Positions 18,369 through 28,821 of a DNA stretch of 64,000 bases are shown piece after piece. Every line of letters begins with the position of its first letter. Within the stretch, counting starts at the first letter, position 1. The DNA is taken from assembly GCF_003605125.1 (NCBI RefSeq), contig NZ_QPQT01000013.1, forward strand, positions 61,584-125,583. Direction: 5' to 3'. The translations under genes and the position numbers were made by a program. Origin of the DNA: Shewanella algidipiscicola (GTDB lineage: Bacteria; Pseudomonadota; Gammaproteobacteria; Enterobacterales; Shewanellaceae). The notes under the pieces are model-generated. The model saw nothing but the letters and a program-made list of their open reading frames with translations, did no database searches and was not told the DNA's origin.

Positions 18369-19847
18369 ATGTTTGAATCTTTATTAAATTTAGTTGAAAC
18401 GACGATAAATGCGATAAACGGTGTGCTCTGGGGCAGTGTATTAATATACGTGCTGGTGGCTGCTGGGGTATTGTTTACTTTGCGTTTAGGTTTCATTCAA
18501 TTTCGCATGTTTGGTCATGGCGCCAAACTGGTTATACAAGGTCGCGAGAAAATTAACGGCATCTCGTCATTTCAGGTGTTTTGCACCTCGATGGCGGCAC
18601 GAGTCGGTACTGGTAATATGGCAGGCGTTGCCGTCGCCATTACGGTTGGCGGTGCGGGTGCCATTTTTTGGATGTGGCTTATTGCATTATTAGGGATGGC
18701 CACCGCCTTTATTGAATCTACTTTAGCGCAAGTTTACAAGGTCAAAGACTGTGATGGTCAATACCGTGGTGGGCCTGCTTATTATATGGAGCGAGGCTTA
18801 GGTAAGCGATGGATGGGGACTGTGTTCTCAGTGTTACTGATCATCGCCTTTGGCTTTGCATTTAATGCAGCGCAAGCCAATACAATGACTGATGCGTTAA
18901 ACAATGCCTTTGGATATGACAAAACCCTTGTTGGTCTAATCATTGTGCTTGCCGCCGCCTACATCATTACGGGTGGGCTTAAGAAGGTTGCTAAAGCCTC
19001 TGAGCTTATTGTACCTGTGATGGCTGTGGCTTATTTAGCCATTGCATTAGTCGTATTGGTGATGAATATCGAGCAGGTACCAGCGGCACTAGAGTTCATT
19101 GTTAAAAGCGCTTTTGGATGGGAAGAAGCGGCTGGTGGTGCAATGGGCGCCATGATGGCGGGTATTGCTCGTGGGCTGTTCTCGAATGAAGCTGGTATGG
19201 GGAGTGCGGCTAATATTGCAGCCTCTGCAAGTCCTAATCCTAATCATCCAGCCTCCCAAGGTTTTGTTCAGATGATGGGGGTATTTGTCGATACCATCGT
19301 TATCTGTAGCGCCTCTGCAGCGATTATCTTGTTATCTGGTGTGCTAGATAATCCTGGCGATCAAAAAGGCATTGGCTTGTTACAGTTGGCGTTAACGAAT
19401 GAAGTGGGCAATTGGGCGGCGTATTTTGTCGCGTTTGCCATCATCTTATTTTGTTTCTCATCGATTATTGCCAACTATAGTTACGCTGAAAGCAATGTGA
19501 TGTTCTTAACCAAAAGTAAAAAAGTGCTTTATGTGTTTCGTGCTGTAGTACTTGCCATGGTGATGGCTGGCTCAGTGGCTTCATTACAGTTGGTGTGGAA
19601 CTTTGCCGATCTTTCTATGGGAATGATGGCGTTAGTCAACATTGCGGCGATTGTAATGTTATCTAAGGTAGCATTTGCGGTGATCAAAGACTATGAGCGT
19701 CAAATTAAGGCTGGTGAAACGCCTACATTTCATGCCTCTGACTTTCCTGAAATCAATGGTTTAGACGACGGGATCTGGAAAGGTAAGCCGAGTGCCACAA
19801 TACTCTGCAATGATGAAAAGAAATCGAGTGCAGTACCTGAAGTGTAA
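18369..19847 (+). CDS. Sodium:alanine/glycine symporter (AGCS family)
   Basis: A 492-residue inner-membrane transporter with about ten or eleven hydrophobic segments. AGCS signatures include GVLWGSVLIYVLVAAGVLFTLR at the N-terminus, FCTSMAARVGTGNMAGVAVAI (about 65-90) and GIARGLFSNEAGMGSAANIAA (about 265-285). It imports alanine or glycine with Na+. An in-frame GTG at 18240 would add 43 residues of no family resemblance, so I use ATG 18369, although its ribosome site (GGGGA) is distant. A CRP site about 200 bases upstream suggests cAMP-CRP activation. Substrate cannot be fixed from sequence. Confidence 0.9.
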   Translation: MFESLLNLVETTINAINGVLWGSVLIYVLVAAGVLFTLRLGFIQFRMFGHGAKLVIQGREKINGISSFQVFCTSMAARVGTGNMAGVAVAITVGGAGAIFWMWLIALLGMATAFIESTLAQVYKVKDCDGQYRGGPAYYMERGLGKRWMGTVFSVLLIIAFGFAFNAAQANTMTDALNNAFGYDKTLVGLIIVLAAAYIITGGLKKVAKASELIVPVMAVAYLAIALVVLVMNIEQVPAALEFIVKSAFGWEEAAGGAMGAMMAGIARGLFSNEAGMGSAANIAASASPNPNHPASQGFVQMMGVFVDTIVICSASAAIILLSGVLDNPGDQKGIGLLQLALTNEVGNWAAYFVAFAIILFCFSSIIANYSYAESNVMFLTKSKKVLYVFRAVVLAMVMAGSVASLQLVWNFADLSMGMMALVNIAAIVMLSKVAFAVIKDYERQIKAGETPTFHASDFPEINGLDDGIWKGKPSATILCNDEKKSSAVPEV

Positions 19848-19891
19848 TTGTATTCAGTGGGTTCAATTTAATAATTGAATCAGCACTATCT

Positions 19892-19923
19892 AAAAAACCA
19901 CGCCGTTTAAGCGTGGTTTTTTT
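19892..19923 (+). terminator. Symporter terminator
   Basis: AAAAAACCACGC (19892-19903) pairs with GCGTGGTTTTTT (19911-19922), seven-base loop, T-run. Starts 45 bases after the symporter stop. Confidence 0.9.
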
Positions 19924-19979
19924 ATGGTGGCATCAGTATCATAGGAGCTATTGAATCCTCACCTTTTATAGGACATCTA

Positions 19980-20753
19980 ATGCTGATTTTAGTGTCGCCA
20001 GCCAAAACGTTAGATTATGACAATCCTGCTAAAACCCAGGAATATACCCTGCCAGTCTTGCTGCAACACAGTGAAATATTGATTGAGACTTGTCGACAAT
20101 TAACGCCGGCAGATATAGCTTCCCTGATGAAGGTCAGCGATAAAATCGCGGGACTCAATGCGGCGCGCTTTGCTTCTTGGACTGCCGATTTCAATCTTGA
20201 TAATGCCAAACAAGCGCTGTTCGCGTTTCGTGGTGATGTCTATACTGGCTTAGATGCCGATAGTTTATCGCAGACGAGTTTGCAGCGAGCTCAGGCACGT
20301 TTAAGAATATTATCTGGTTTGTATGGCTTGCTGCGTCCATTAGATTTAATGCAGCCTTATCGTCTCGAAATGGGCACCCGCTTAGCCAATTCTCGTGGCA
20401 GTAATTTGTATCAATTTTGGGGCGATATTATTACCGAGCAGGTCAATAAGGCGCTCGCAGAGCAGGGTGATGAACTGATTGTCAATTTAGCGTCTAATGA
20501 ATATTTTAAATCGGTAAAACCTAAGCAATTACATGGGCAACTGATCACCCCTATTTTTAAAGATCATAAAAATGGTCAGTATAAAGTCATTAGTTTTTAT
20601 GCCAAAAAAGCCCGCGGTATGATGGCGCGTTATCTATTAGATAATGATGTCAAAGATTATCAAGGGTTGATTAAATTCGATAGTGCAGGTTATTACTACT
20701 GCGAAGCCGAATCGACATTGCATGAGCCGACCTTTTTACGTGAAGCGCAGTAA
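19980..20753 (+). CDS. yaaA: Peroxide stress protein YaaA
   Basis: A 257-residue cytoplasmic protein of the YaaA (DUF328/UPF0246) family, which in E. coli lowers intracellular free iron during H2O2 stress and binds DNA. Signatures are the N-terminal [26 protein letters not shown] (about 81-92), [25 protein letters not shown] (about 110-134), [11 protein letters not shown] (about 170) and the C-terminal [26 protein letters not shown]. Length equals E. coli YaaA (258). It is separated from the symporter by a terminator and ends before another, so it is monocistronic. Confidence 0.95.
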   Translation: MLILVSPAKTLDYDNPAKTQEYTLPVLLQHSEILIETCRQLTPADIASLMKVSDKIAGLNAARFASWTADFNLDNAKQALFAFRGDVYTGLDADSLSQTSLQRAQARLRILSGLYGLLRPLDLMQPYRLEMGTRLANSRGSNLYQFWGDIITEQVNKALAEQGDELIVNLASNEYFKSVKPKQLHGQLITPIFKDHKNGQYKVISFYAKKARGMMARYLLDNDVKDYQGLIKFDSAGYYYCEAESTLHEPTFLREAQ

Positions 20754-20835
20754 TGAAGTGCATAAAAGGCAGCCAACAGGCCAATGTTGAGCGGTTATAA
20801 AGTTAAGTGAGCGCTTAAGCCGCCTTTAACAGTAA

Positions 20836-20871
20836 AAAAAATCCAATATCAGCGATGATATTGGATTTTTT
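20836..20871. terminator. Bidirectional terminator between yaaA and M28 peptidase
   Basis: AAAAAATCCAATATC (20836-20850) pairs perfectly with 20857-20871 around a six-base loop, with T-runs on both strands. It lies between two convergent genes. Confidence 0.9.
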
Positions 20872-20892
20872 GTCTGTGGTGTTGCCCTTGAC

Positions 20893-22296
20893 TTATTTTG
20901 ACGTATCTACAGGTCTTAAGGGGATATCTGATTGCGCCATCAAATAGGCAAATTGAGCATAGGCTGCCACATTTTGCGCTAATGCCTTAGGATCGATTTT
21001 ATCTAGGGTATCATTAGGCGTGTGGTGATAATCGAAATAGTCGCTGCCATCTTGGCGTAATGAAGCAACTGGGACGCCGTAGCCAGGTAGCATAGAAACA
21101 TCTGGTCCCCCTGAGGCGTTATTATTGCCAGCAGCGACACCATTGGCTTGCATAGATTGGGTCAGGTGTTGTACAGAGTGAAACGCATCGGCGGCCACAT
21201 TAAAATCAATTTGATAGATGCGTCCAGCACCAAAGTCTGATTCAGCAGCAATGTAGTGTTTAGCTAACTCTTGTTGATGTTCTCTTGCATAGGTTTTTCC
21301 GCCGATTAAGCCAATCTCTTCTGCTGCATACAGTACGACTCTAACCGTACGCGCTGGCTTGGTCGGTAGCTGTGAAATTAAGTGGCCGGCAGTGGCGACA
21401 ATCGCTACGCCTGCACCATCATCGATAGCACCAGTCCCTTCATCCCATGAATCTAAATGGGCACCAATCAGTACAACCTCATCGCGCTTGCTGCTGCCAG
21501 TGACTTCAGCAATCACATTGTAGGAGGTGGCATAACCTAAATTTGTCGGTGACATGTGCAATTGCAGCACGACATGGGGATCGCGTTTTAGCATCAATCC
21601 TAATAAATCTGCATCTGGCGCCGACATGGCCGCCGCTGGGATTTTCGTTACCCCTTCTTGATAACGCATCATTCCAGTGTGCGCCATGCGGTCATGATCG
21701 GTGCCAATAGAGCGAATCACTATCGCTACAGCGCCTTTTTTGGCTGCAGCGACAGCGCCTTTAGAGCGGCCGCCAACGGTTTGACCGTAGCCTTTGCCGG
21801 TTTTAAAACGAGGAGTGCGATGATCGATAAAGACAATTTTGCCTTCGACTTGCTGCCTGTCGGCTTGTTCGAGTGCAGCAAGATCTGCAAATTGAACAAT
21901 CGGAGCGCTTATCCCAGCCGCTGGAGTCGCTACACTGCCGCCAAGGGCGGTGATCACTATAGGTTGGGGATAGGGGGAGACCACGCGAGCGCGAGCTTCA
22001 CCACGTTGCCATACGGGCACTTTTACCGGTTCTTTATAGACCTTATCAAATCCTAATGAGTTGAGTTTGTCTTCCGCCCATTTGACCGCCATTAAATCTT
22101 GTTTACTGCCGGGTAAGCGTGGGCCCACTTCAACGGTTAATGATTCGACAATATCAAAGGCCAATGTTGACTGTAATGCTTGTTGTTGCAGTTGTTGGCT
22201 CACCTCTTGATGAGCATCTTTTACGGGTGTTTGTTGGCAACCAATGAGTCCAGCAAAAAGGGCGCTGGAGAGGAGGGTAAGGGCAGAGCGTTTCAT
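20893..22296 (-). CDS. M28 family zinc metallopeptidase, lipoprotein
   Basis: A 467-residue exported peptidase. The N-terminus is a lipoprotein signal with lipobox LIGC (Cys at about 20). Residues about 110-250 resemble a PA domain (IVQFADLAALEQADRQQ...GKIVFIDHR). The catalytic M28 domain follows with zinc ligands in HLDSWDEGTGAIDDGAG (about 280-296), AAEEIGLIGG (about 324-333) and DFGAGRI, and HHTPNDTLDKI near the C-terminus. The arrangement is like PGCP-type carboxypeptidases or aminopeptidases. It would be a periplasmic or outer-membrane anchored scavenger of short peptides. AAAGGAAA precedes the ATG. Confidence 0.93.
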   Translation of the reverse strand: MKRSALTLLSSALFAGLIGCQQTPVKDAHQEVSQQLQQQALQSTLAFDIVESLTVEVGPRLPGSKQDLMAVKWAEDKLNSLGFDKVYKEPVKVPVWQRGEARARVVSPYPQPIVITALGGSVATPAAGISAPIVQFADLAALEQADRQQVEGKIVFIDHRTPRFKTGKGYGQTVGGRSKGAVAAAKKGAVAIVIRSIGTDHDRMAHTGMMRYQEGVTKIPAAAMSAPDADLLGLMLKRDPHVVLQLHMSPTNLGYATSYNVIAEVTGSSKRDEVVLIGAHLDSWDEGTGAIDDGAGVAIVATAGHLISQLPTKPARTVRVVLYAAEEIGLIGGKTYAREHQQELAKHYIAAESDFGAGRIYQIDFNVAADAFHSVQHLTQSMQANGVAAGNNNASGGPDVSMLPGYGVPVASLRQDGSDYFDYHHTPNDTLDKIDPKALAQNVAAYAQFAYLMAQSDIPLRPVDTSK

Positions 22297-22431
22297 GAGT
22301 TTCCTTTGTTTTTATTACGTATGTCCCATTTTTCAAAACAATCTACCAAAAAGTGTGCTTTATGTCCCGACTATATCTTTAAGTCAACGCTATATTAGTG
22401 CCGGGGTTTGTTTTAGGAGAAATTGCTCGTA

Positions 22432-22728
22432 ATGAATATAGAATTGATGCAACAACGAGCTGACAATGCTGTTGTTCTGCTCAAGGCGTTGGCCAATGAA
22501 CGTAGGTTATTTATCTTATGTTATCTTCTGAGCGAAGGTGAAATGTGTGTAGGTGAGATGAATAAGAAGCTAGGCCTAAGTCAATCAGCGTTGTCACAAC
22601 ATTTAGCGTGGCTTCGTAAGGATAATTTAGTTGAAACGCGTAAAGAAGCTCAAACCGTATTCTACTCGCTAAAGAGTCAAGAAGTGTCTGAGATCATTAA
22701 GCTGCTCAATACTATCTACTGTCATTGA
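22432..22728 (+). CDS. ArsR/SmtB family transcriptional regulator
   Basis: A 98-residue winged-helix regulator. The core ALANERRLFILCYLLSEGEMCVGEMNKKLGLSQSALSQHLAWLRKDNLV (about residues 16-65) is a typical ArsR helix-turn-helix. Two Cys (FILCYLL and GEMCV) might sense metal or thiol state, as in BigR-like sulfur sensors, but they do not form the ELCVCDL metal site. The start is ambiguous: ATG 22432 is chosen from family length, while TTG 22423 is closer to the AGGAG at 22415-22419. It has no partner gene; the neighbours are on the other strand. Confidence 0.88.
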   Translation: MNIELMQQRADNAVVLLKALANERRLFILCYLLSEGEMCVGEMNKKLGLSQSALSQHLAWLRKDNLVETRKEAQTVFYSLKSQEVSEIIKLLNTIYCH

Positions 22729-22836
22729 TCTTAAACGGCTAGCACTGCAGGCAAAACTGGCATAGCGAAAGCATTGTCAGTTTTTTATGGTCTTTTGTTT
22801 ATAAATAAAAACAGGGTCTTGATAAATTTAAGTTAC

Positions 22837-22864
22837 AAAAAAACCGGCTAAAGCCGGTTTTTTT
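22837..22864. terminator. Bidirectional terminator between arsR-type gene and rpsT
   Basis: AAAAAAACCGGC (22837-22848) pairs with GCCGGTTTTTTT (22853-22864), TAAA loop, placed 17 bases beyond the rpsT stop and about 110 after the regulator. Confidence 0.9.
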
Positions 22865-22880
22865 ATGTCGCTAACAGAAT

Positions 22881-23147
22881 TTAAGCAGCTAGTGCTTTGA
22901 TTCTGGTGTTCAAGCGAGACTTTTGACGAGCAGCTTTATTCTTGTGAATAAGGCCTTTAGTCGCCATACGGTCAACGATTGGTTGTGCAACATTAAATGC
23001 TTCAGTCGCCGCTTTGTGATCGCCAGCGTTGATAGCAGCGATAACTTTCTTAACGTATGAACGTAACATTGAACGACGGCTAGCATTATGCTGACGACGT
23101 TTTTCAGATTGAAGCGCGCGCTTCTTTGCAGACTTGCTATTAGCCAA
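22881..23147 (-). CDS. rpsT: 30S ribosomal protein S20 (TTG start)
   Basis: An 88-residue basic protein of the small ribosomal subunit, binding 16S rRNA. The sequence (M)[22 protein letters not shown]... is plainly S20. The first codon must be TTG at 23147: it is preceded seven bases away by AGGAG, and an ATG is only found 26 codons upstream in an extension that is not S20. E. coli rpsT also starts with UUG, where the weak start is needed for autogenous control by S20; the same may hold here. Divergent from murJ. Confidence 0.97.
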   Translation of the reverse strand: MANSKSAKKRALQSEKRRQHNASRRSMLRSYVKKVIAAINAGDHKAATEAFNVAQPIVDRMATKGLIHKNKAARQKSRLNTRIKALAA

Positions 23148-23394
23148 GGTGCAACTCCTAAAAGGGTTAGATATTTTTAAAGGTCGAGGAATATGCCTTT
23201 TTTTAGTCACTTTGTCAATGACCATGATCGGATCTTTATCTTAAAGATAAATTAATCAGAGCATACTTGGCGTTCTTCAACCTAACTCGTGTAATATGGT
23301 GCGCAATTCTAGCAGCAAAAGCTGCATTGGGACAGGGGCAAAATAGACTTTTCAGTTTATTTTGCTGTTGTCTGTGCTCTGGTCAGGGGGCGTT

Positions 23395-24954
23395 TTGAGC
23401 AAGAAACTATTTAAGTCTGGCATGATTGTCAGTGCCATGACATTGATTTCTCGTGTTTTAGGGCTTGTACGTGATGTGGTTATCGCCAATTTAATGGGAG
23501 CGGGTAGCAGTGCCGATGTGTTCTTTTTCGCCAATAAGATCCCTAATTTTTTAAGGCGTCTTTTTGCCGAGGGAGCTTTTGCACAAGCTTTCGTCCCCGT
23601 ACTAACCGAATATCAAGAAAAACACAATGCTGAAGAGGTGCGTGAACTGCTGTCTAAGGTGGCGGGGACACTTGGTATTTTAGTGTCGGTAGTTACTCTT
23701 TTGGGAGTGATAGCTTCGCCAGTATTAACCGCATTGTTCGGCGGCGGCTGGTTTTTAGCTTGGCTAAATGACGAGCCTAATGGTGAAAAATTCGAGCTAG
23801 CTTCACTCATGCTAAAGATTACTTTTCCCTATTTATGGTTTATTACGTTTACGGCGTTGGCAGGCTCCATTCTTAATACGAGAGGTCGCTTTGCGGTATC
23901 GGCTTTTACTCCCGTCTTTTTAAATGTCGCCATAATTGCGGCTGCCATCTATCTCGCGCCGACACTGGAAAAACCTGAAATCGGCCTCGCTTGGGGCGTC
24001 TTTTTCGGTGGTGTGATCCAGTTTTTGTTTCAAATCCCCTTTTTGTTACGTGAGAAAGCATTAGTTAAGCCATCTTGGGGGTGGCATCACCCTGGCGTGG
24101 TGAAAATTAGAACCTTGATGATCCCAGCGTTATTTGGAGTATCGGTGTCGCAAATTAACTTGCTGCTCGATACCTTTATTGCCAGCTTCTTAGTCACAGG
24201 CTCTATCAGTTGGCTCTATTATTCTGATCGTTTATTAGAGTTTCCGCTTGGATTATTTGGTATTGCCATCGCGACGGTAATTTTACCCGCGTTATCTAAG
24301 CGACATGTAAATGCGCAAGACCAAGGGTTTTCGCAGACGATGGATTGGGGGGTGAAAGCCATTTTATTGCTTGGACTGCCAGCGATGTGTGGCTTAATTG
24401 TGCTAGCGAAACCCATGTTGATGGTGTTGTTTATGCGCGGGGCCTTTAGCCTTGATGATGTCAATATGGCCTCATACAGTTTGATGGCTTACGGGGCGGG
24501 GCTACTGAGTTTTATGTTGATAAAAGTATTGGCACCTGGTTACTACTCTCGTCAAGATACCAAAACACCAGTGCGCTATGGCATTATCGCTATGGTCAGT
24601 AATATGGGATTTAACCTGATTTTCGCTATTCCCTTTGGCTATGTTGGTTTAGCGATTGCCACGTCTATGTCGGCGTTATTGAATGCAGGCTTATTATATC
24701 GTGGTTTGCATCGTGCCGGTGTGTATCAAGTTAGTAAGCAGACATTACTCTTTTTTATTAAAACTTTGGTTGCAGCCAGCTTGATGGTGATGGTTTTATT
24801 ATTTCAACTACCCATTATAGAACAGTGGCTTGCTATGTCTTTCGGCGAAAGAGTTATGACGTTATCAGGCCTTATTGGGCTCGGTGCTGTGGTCTACTTA
24901 TTGACTATGGTATTGTTAGGAATTCGTCCCTGGAGAATGAAAGCTGGCTTTTGA
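23395..24954 (+). CDS. murJ: Lipid II flippase MurJ (TTG start)
   Basis: A 519-residue inner-membrane protein with about 14 transmembrane helices that moves lipid II across the membrane for peptidoglycan assembly. Family marks: the N-terminal KSGMIVSAMTLISRVLGLVRD, FFFANKIPNFLRRLFAEGAFAQAFVPV (about 46-72), and YYSRQDTKTPVRYG (about 382-395). I choose TTG 23395 (MSKKLFKSG) because AGGGGG lies five bases upstream and MurJ proteins start close to this point; longer frames upstream add unrelated residues. It begins the murJ-ribF-ileS-lspA-fkpB-ispH run, all on one strand without an obvious terminator until 30764. Confidence 0.95.
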   Translation: MSKKLFKSGMIVSAMTLISRVLGLVRDVVIANLMGAGSSADVFFFANKIPNFLRRLFAEGAFAQAFVPVLTEYQEKHNAEEVRELLSKVAGTLGILVSVVTLLGVIASPVLTALFGGGWFLAWLNDEPNGEKFELASLMLKITFPYLWFITFTALAGSILNTRGRFAVSAFTPVFLNVAIIAAAIYLAPTLEKPEIGLAWGVFFGGVIQFLFQIPFLLREKALVKPSWGWHHPGVVKIRTLMIPALFGVSVSQINLLLDTFIASFLVTGSISWLYYSDRLLEFPLGLFGIAIATVILPALSKRHVNAQDQGFSQTMDWGVKAILLLGLPAMCGLIVLAKPMLMVLFMRGAFSLDDVNMASYSLMAYGAGLLSFMLIKVLAPGYYSRQDTKTPVRYGIIAMVSNMGFNLIFAIPFGYVGLAIATSMSALLNAGLLYRGLHRAGVYQVSKQTLLFFIKTLVAASLMVMVLLFQLPIIEQWLAMSFGERVMTLSGLIGLGAVVYLLTMVLLGIRPWRMKAGF

Positions 24955-25019
24955 GTGCTGATTATCGCGCTTAGCTGGTATATAATCCGCCAACTTATGC
25001 TTGCTAGTTATTGAATGTA

Positions 25020-25955
25020 ATGGAACTGATCCGCGGTATACATAATATTTTACCTAGACACCATGGCTGTGTGCTGACCATTGGCAATTTCGATGGTGTC
25101 CATCGCGGCCATGCTGAAGTCATTACTGCGCTAGTCAAAAAAGCGCAGCAACATGGTGTACCAGCAACGTTAATGACGTTTGAACCTCAGCCTCAAGAGC
25201 TGTTTCAAGGTGACAGTGCGCCTGCGCGCTTGAGTCTGCTGCGTGATAAAATTGTGTTGCTAGAAGAGTTAGGGATTGACCGCCTACTGTGTGTTAACTT
25301 TAACCGTAAGTTTGCCTCGATGCCTGCCGAAGCATTTGTCGAACAATTATTAGTTAAACAGCTTGGGGTAAGATACTTAGTTGTTGGCGACGATTTTTGT
25401 TTTGGTCAACATCGCAGCGGTAATTTCGACATGCTTAAGCGTGCGGGTGAAAAGTTTGGTTTCGCAGTGGTCAATACGGCAAGTTTTGTGCTCGGAGACA
25501 AGCGTGTCAGCTCCACCGAAATTAGAAAGCAATTGGCGCAGGGAAATTTAGAGCAAGCTAGGCGTCTACTAGGGCATCCTTTTACCTTGTGTGGCCGAGT
25601 TGCTCATGGTGAAAAAATTGGTCGTACTATTGGTTTTCCGACGGCCAACATAGCCTTAAAGCGTAAAGTGTCTCCGGTGCGGGGCGTATTTGCTGTTAAG
25701 TTGTTTTGGGCCGGAAGCGATATCTATGAAGGTGTCGCCAACGTTGGTTTTAGACCGACAGTCAATGGACAGCATTGTCAGTTAGAAGTCCACTTATTTG
25801 ATTTTCAAGGTGATCTTTACGGAAAAACCGTTGAAGTTGAATTGGTGGCAAAAATTCGCGATGAACAGCCATTTAAATCGTTAGATGCGCTGAAGCGACA
25901 AATTAAAAATGATGCTGACAGAGCACTGGCTCTGCTTGGCTTTGATGCAGGCTGA
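25020..25955 (+). CDS. ribF: Bifunctional riboflavin kinase / FMN adenylyltransferase
   Basis: A 311-residue enzyme making FMN and then FAD from riboflavin. The N-terminal adenylyltransferase has LTIGNFDGVHRGH (about residues 17-29) and VSSTEIRK (about 160-167); the C-terminal kinase has GRTIGFPTANI (about 200-210) and YEGVANVGFRPTV. The family start is M-(E/K)-LIRGIHN, hence ATG 25020 rather than the TTG at 25011. No good ribosome site precedes it. Lies 65 bases after murJ and 33 before ileS, as in other gammaproteobacteria. Confidence 0.96.
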   Translation: MELIRGIHNILPRHHGCVLTIGNFDGVHRGHAEVITALVKKAQQHGVPATLMTFEPQPQELFQGDSAPARLSLLRDKIVLLEELGIDRLLCVNFNRKFASMPAEAFVEQLLVKQLGVRYLVVGDDFCFGQHRSGNFDMLKRAGEKFGFAVVNTASFVLGDKRVSSTEIRKQLAQGNLEQARRLLGHPFTLCGRVAHGEKIGRTIGFPTANIALKRKVSPVRGVFAVKLFWAGSDIYEGVANVGFRPTVNGQHCQLEVHLFDFQGDLYGKTVEVELVAKIRDEQPFKSLDALKRQIKNDADRALALLGFDAG

Positions 25956-25988
25956 GCTCTTTTAGCTAAATAAACGGTATAGGATCAA

Positions 25989-28811
25989 ATGAGCGACTAT
26001 AAATCTACTCTGAATTTACCGGAAACAGAATTTCCGATGCGTGGTAACTTGGCTAATCGTGAGCCAGAGATGTTGAAATCTTGGACCGAAAAAGGTCTAT
26101 ACCAAAAGATTCGTGAAAGTCGCACTGGCGCTAAGCCTTTCATTTTGCATGATGGTCCTCCATATGCAAACGGTGACATTCATATTGGTCACTCTGTTAA
26201 CAAAATCCTTAAAGACATTATTATCAAGTCTAAAACCATGTCGGGTTTCGATGCCCCTTATATTCCTGGTTGGGATTGTCATGGTCTACCGATTGAACTT
26301 AAGGTTGAGCAGAAAGTCGGCAAGCCAGGTCATAAGGTTTCAGCTGCAGAGTTTCGTCAGCAATGTCGTGAATATGCCGCCAAACAAGTCGATGGTCAGC
26401 GTGAAGATTTTATCCGCTTAGGTGTGTTTGCTGATTGGCAAAATCCCTACCTAACCATGGATTTTAGCACCGAAGCCAACATCGTTCGTTCGCTATCTAA
26501 AGTGATTGAAAGTGGCCATTTACACAAAGGCGTTAAGCCAGTCCATTGGTGTACCGATTGTGGTTCTGCTTTGGCTGAAGCGGAAGTGGAATATGAAGAC
26601 AAGATGTCGCCAGCTATCGATGTGGCGTTCTCAGTGGTGGATAAACCTGCGCTATTAGCTAAATTTGGTTTAAGCGATTATCAGCATACTATTTCAATGG
26701 TTATCTGGACTACCACACCGTGGACATTGCCAGCTAACCGCGCCTTATCTGTTGCGGCTAACATTGAATATACCTTGGTTGAAATCACTAAAAATGGTCA
26801 TACTCAAGCCTTAGTGTTAGCCGATGAATTGGTCGAGTCGTGTGTGGAGCGCTATGGCGCACAAAGCCATACCGTGCTGGCGAAAGTCGCTGGCGCTGAA
26901 CTAGAGCTATTACGTTTTAATCATCCCTTCTACGACTTTGATGTGCCGGTTATTTTAGGCGAACACGTAACTGTTGATTCTGGTACTGGTGTGGTGCATA
27001 CCGCGCCTGGTCATGGTCAGGACGATTTCGTCGTTGGTCAAAAGTACGGTTTAGAAGTCGCTAACCCGGTTGGTGATAACGGGGTTTATAAAGCCGATAC
27101 AGAGATCTTTGCCGGTCAACATGTATTTAAAGCCAACAAGAGTGTGATTGCGCTGCTCGAAGAGAAGGGCGCCTTAATGAATCATGTGGCGATTAATCAC
27201 AGTTACCCACATTGCTGGCGTCATAAAACGCCAATTATCTTCCGTGCTACGCCGCAGTGGTTCATCTCAATGGATCAAAAAGGGTTACGTACGCAAGCAT
27301 TGAGCGAAATTAAACAGACGCAGTGGATCCCAGATTGGGGCCAAAGCCGCATCGAAAAAATGGTCGAGAACCGTCCTGACTGGTGTATTTCACGCCAGCG
27401 TACTTGGGGCGTACCGATTACCTTGTTTGTACACCGTGAAACTGAAGAGTTACATCCAGACAGCGTGGCATTGATGGAGCGCGTGGCGCACCGCATTGAG
27501 CAACAAGGTATTCAAGCTTGGTGGGATCTTGATGCCGCAGAACTGCTTGGTGATGAAGCGGAACAATACCGTAAGGTAACTGACACCTTAGATGTGTGGT
27601 ATGACTCTGGTTCGACCTTCTCCTCGGTTGTTGCTGCTCGCCCAGAATTTCATGGTCATCCTATTGACCTGTATTTAGAGGGCAGCGATCAGCATCGTGG
27701 TTGGTTTATGTCATCGCTGATGATCTCAACCGCCATGAACGGTAAAGCCCCCTACAAGCAAGTATTGACTCACGGTTTTACCGTTGATGGTCAAGGCCGC
27801 AAGATGTCTAAGTCTGTGGGTAACGTGATTGCCCCGCAGCATGTCACCAATAAATTGGGTGCTGACATTCTTCGCCTGTGGGTCGCCGCCACCGATTACA
27901 GCGGTGAAATGACGGTTTCTGATGAGATCTTAAAGCGTAGCGCCGATGCCTATCGTCGTATTCGTAATACCGCTCGTTTCTTGCTAGCTAACCTTACAGG
28001 TTTCGAGCCAGCAACCGATATGGTCGCCGTCGAAGACATGGTGGCGTTAGATCGTTGGGTTGTGCGCCGCGCCGCAGCACTGCAACAAGAACTGCTTGAA
28101 GCGTACGATCAATATAACTTCCACTTAGTGACGCAAAAACTGATGCAGTTCTGTTCGGTTGAGCTGGGCAGTTTCTATCTTGATATAATCAAAGACAGAC
28201 AATACACAGCTAAAGACAGTAGCCATGCTCGTCGTAGCTGTCAGTCAGCTTTGTATCTGATTTCAGAAGCCATGGTGCGTTGGATTGCACCAATCTTAAG
28301 CTTTACCGCAGATGAGATTTGGCACTTACTACCGGGTGAGCGTGGTGAGTTTGTCTTTACCGAAACCTGGTTTGAAGGTTTGCAATCGGTGACGCTTGAG
28401 TCTGACTTGAGTGATGCCTATTGGCAGCAACTGCTGAGCGTGCGTGATGAAGTCAACAAAGTGATTGAAAATGCGCGCCGTGAAAAACAAGTGGGTGGCT
28501 CGCTAGAGGCTGAAATTACTCTTTATGCCGACGAGACTCTTGCAAGCGCATTAAACACATTGGGTGACGAGCTGCGCTTTGTGTTACTCACCTCTAAGAC
28601 CACAGTGGTGGATTTAGCTCAGGCGCCTGCCGATGCCATAGTGACTGAATTGACCGGCCTGAAGTTGGGCTTGCACAAGTCAACAGCTCAGAAGTGTGAG
28701 CGTTGCTGGCACCACAGAGAAGATGTTGGCCAAGTGGCTGAGCATCCAACCTTGTGTACGCGTTGCGTGACTAACATCGAAGGTGACGGCGAAGTTCGTC
28801 AGTTCGCGTAA
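25989..28811 (+). CDS. ileS: Isoleucyl-tRNA synthetase
   Basis: A 940-residue class I aminoacyl-tRNA synthetase charging tRNA-Ile. The HIGH motif is in [11 protein letters not shown] (about 59-69), KMSKS in [10 protein letters not shown] (about 600-609), and the CP1 editing domain lies between, with [15 protein letters not shown] and [14 protein letters not shown]. The C-terminal zinc finger [12 protein letters not shown]...LCTRCVTN (about 900-925) places it with the bacterial zinc-containing, mupirocin-sensitive type. Length equals E. coli IleS (938). It is followed ten bases later by lspA. Confidence 0.98.
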   Translation: MSDYKSTLNLPETEFPMRGNLANREPEMLKSWTEKGLYQKIRESRTGAKPFILHDGPPYANGDIHIGHSVNKILKDIIIKSKTMSGFDAPYIPGWDCHGLPIELKVEQKVGKPGHKVSAAEFRQQCREYAAKQVDGQREDFIRLGVFADWQNPYLTMDFSTEANIVRSLSKVIESGHLHKGVKPVHWCTDCGSALAEAEVEYEDKMSPAIDVAFSVVDKPALLAKFGLSDYQHTISMVIWTTTPWTLPANRALSVAANIEYTLVEITKNGHTQALVLADELVESCVERYGAQSHTVLAKVAGAELELLRFNHPFYDFDVPVILGEHVTVDSGTGVVHTAPGHGQDDFVVGQKYGLEVANPVGDNGVYKADTEIFAGQHVFKANKSVIALLEEKGALMNHVAINHSYPHCWRHKTPIIFRATPQWFISMDQKGLRTQALSEIKQTQWIPDWGQSRIEKMVENRPDWCISRQRTWGVPITLFVHRETEELHPDSVALMERVAHRIEQQGIQAWWDLDAAELLGDEAEQYRKVTDTLDVWYDSGSTFSSVVAARPEFHGHPIDLYLEGSDQHRGWFMSSLMISTAMNGKAPYKQVLTHGFTVDGQGRKMSKSVGNVIAPQHVTNKLGADILRLWVAATDYSGEMTVSDEILKRSADAYRRIRNTARFLLANLTGFEPATDMVAVEDMVALDRWVVRRAAALQQELLEAYDQYNFHLVTQKLMQFCSVELGSFYLDIIKDRQYTAKDSSHARRSCQSALYLISEAMVRWIAPILSFTADEIWHLLPGERGEFVFTETWFEGLQSVTLESDLSDAYWQQLLSVRDEVNKVIENARREKQVGGSLEAEITLYADETLASALNTLGDELRFVLLTSKTTVVDLAQAPADAIVTELTGLKLGLHKSTAQKCERCWHHREDVGQVAEHPTLCTRCVTNIEGDGEVRQFA

Positions 28812-28821
28812 AGGAATCGTT

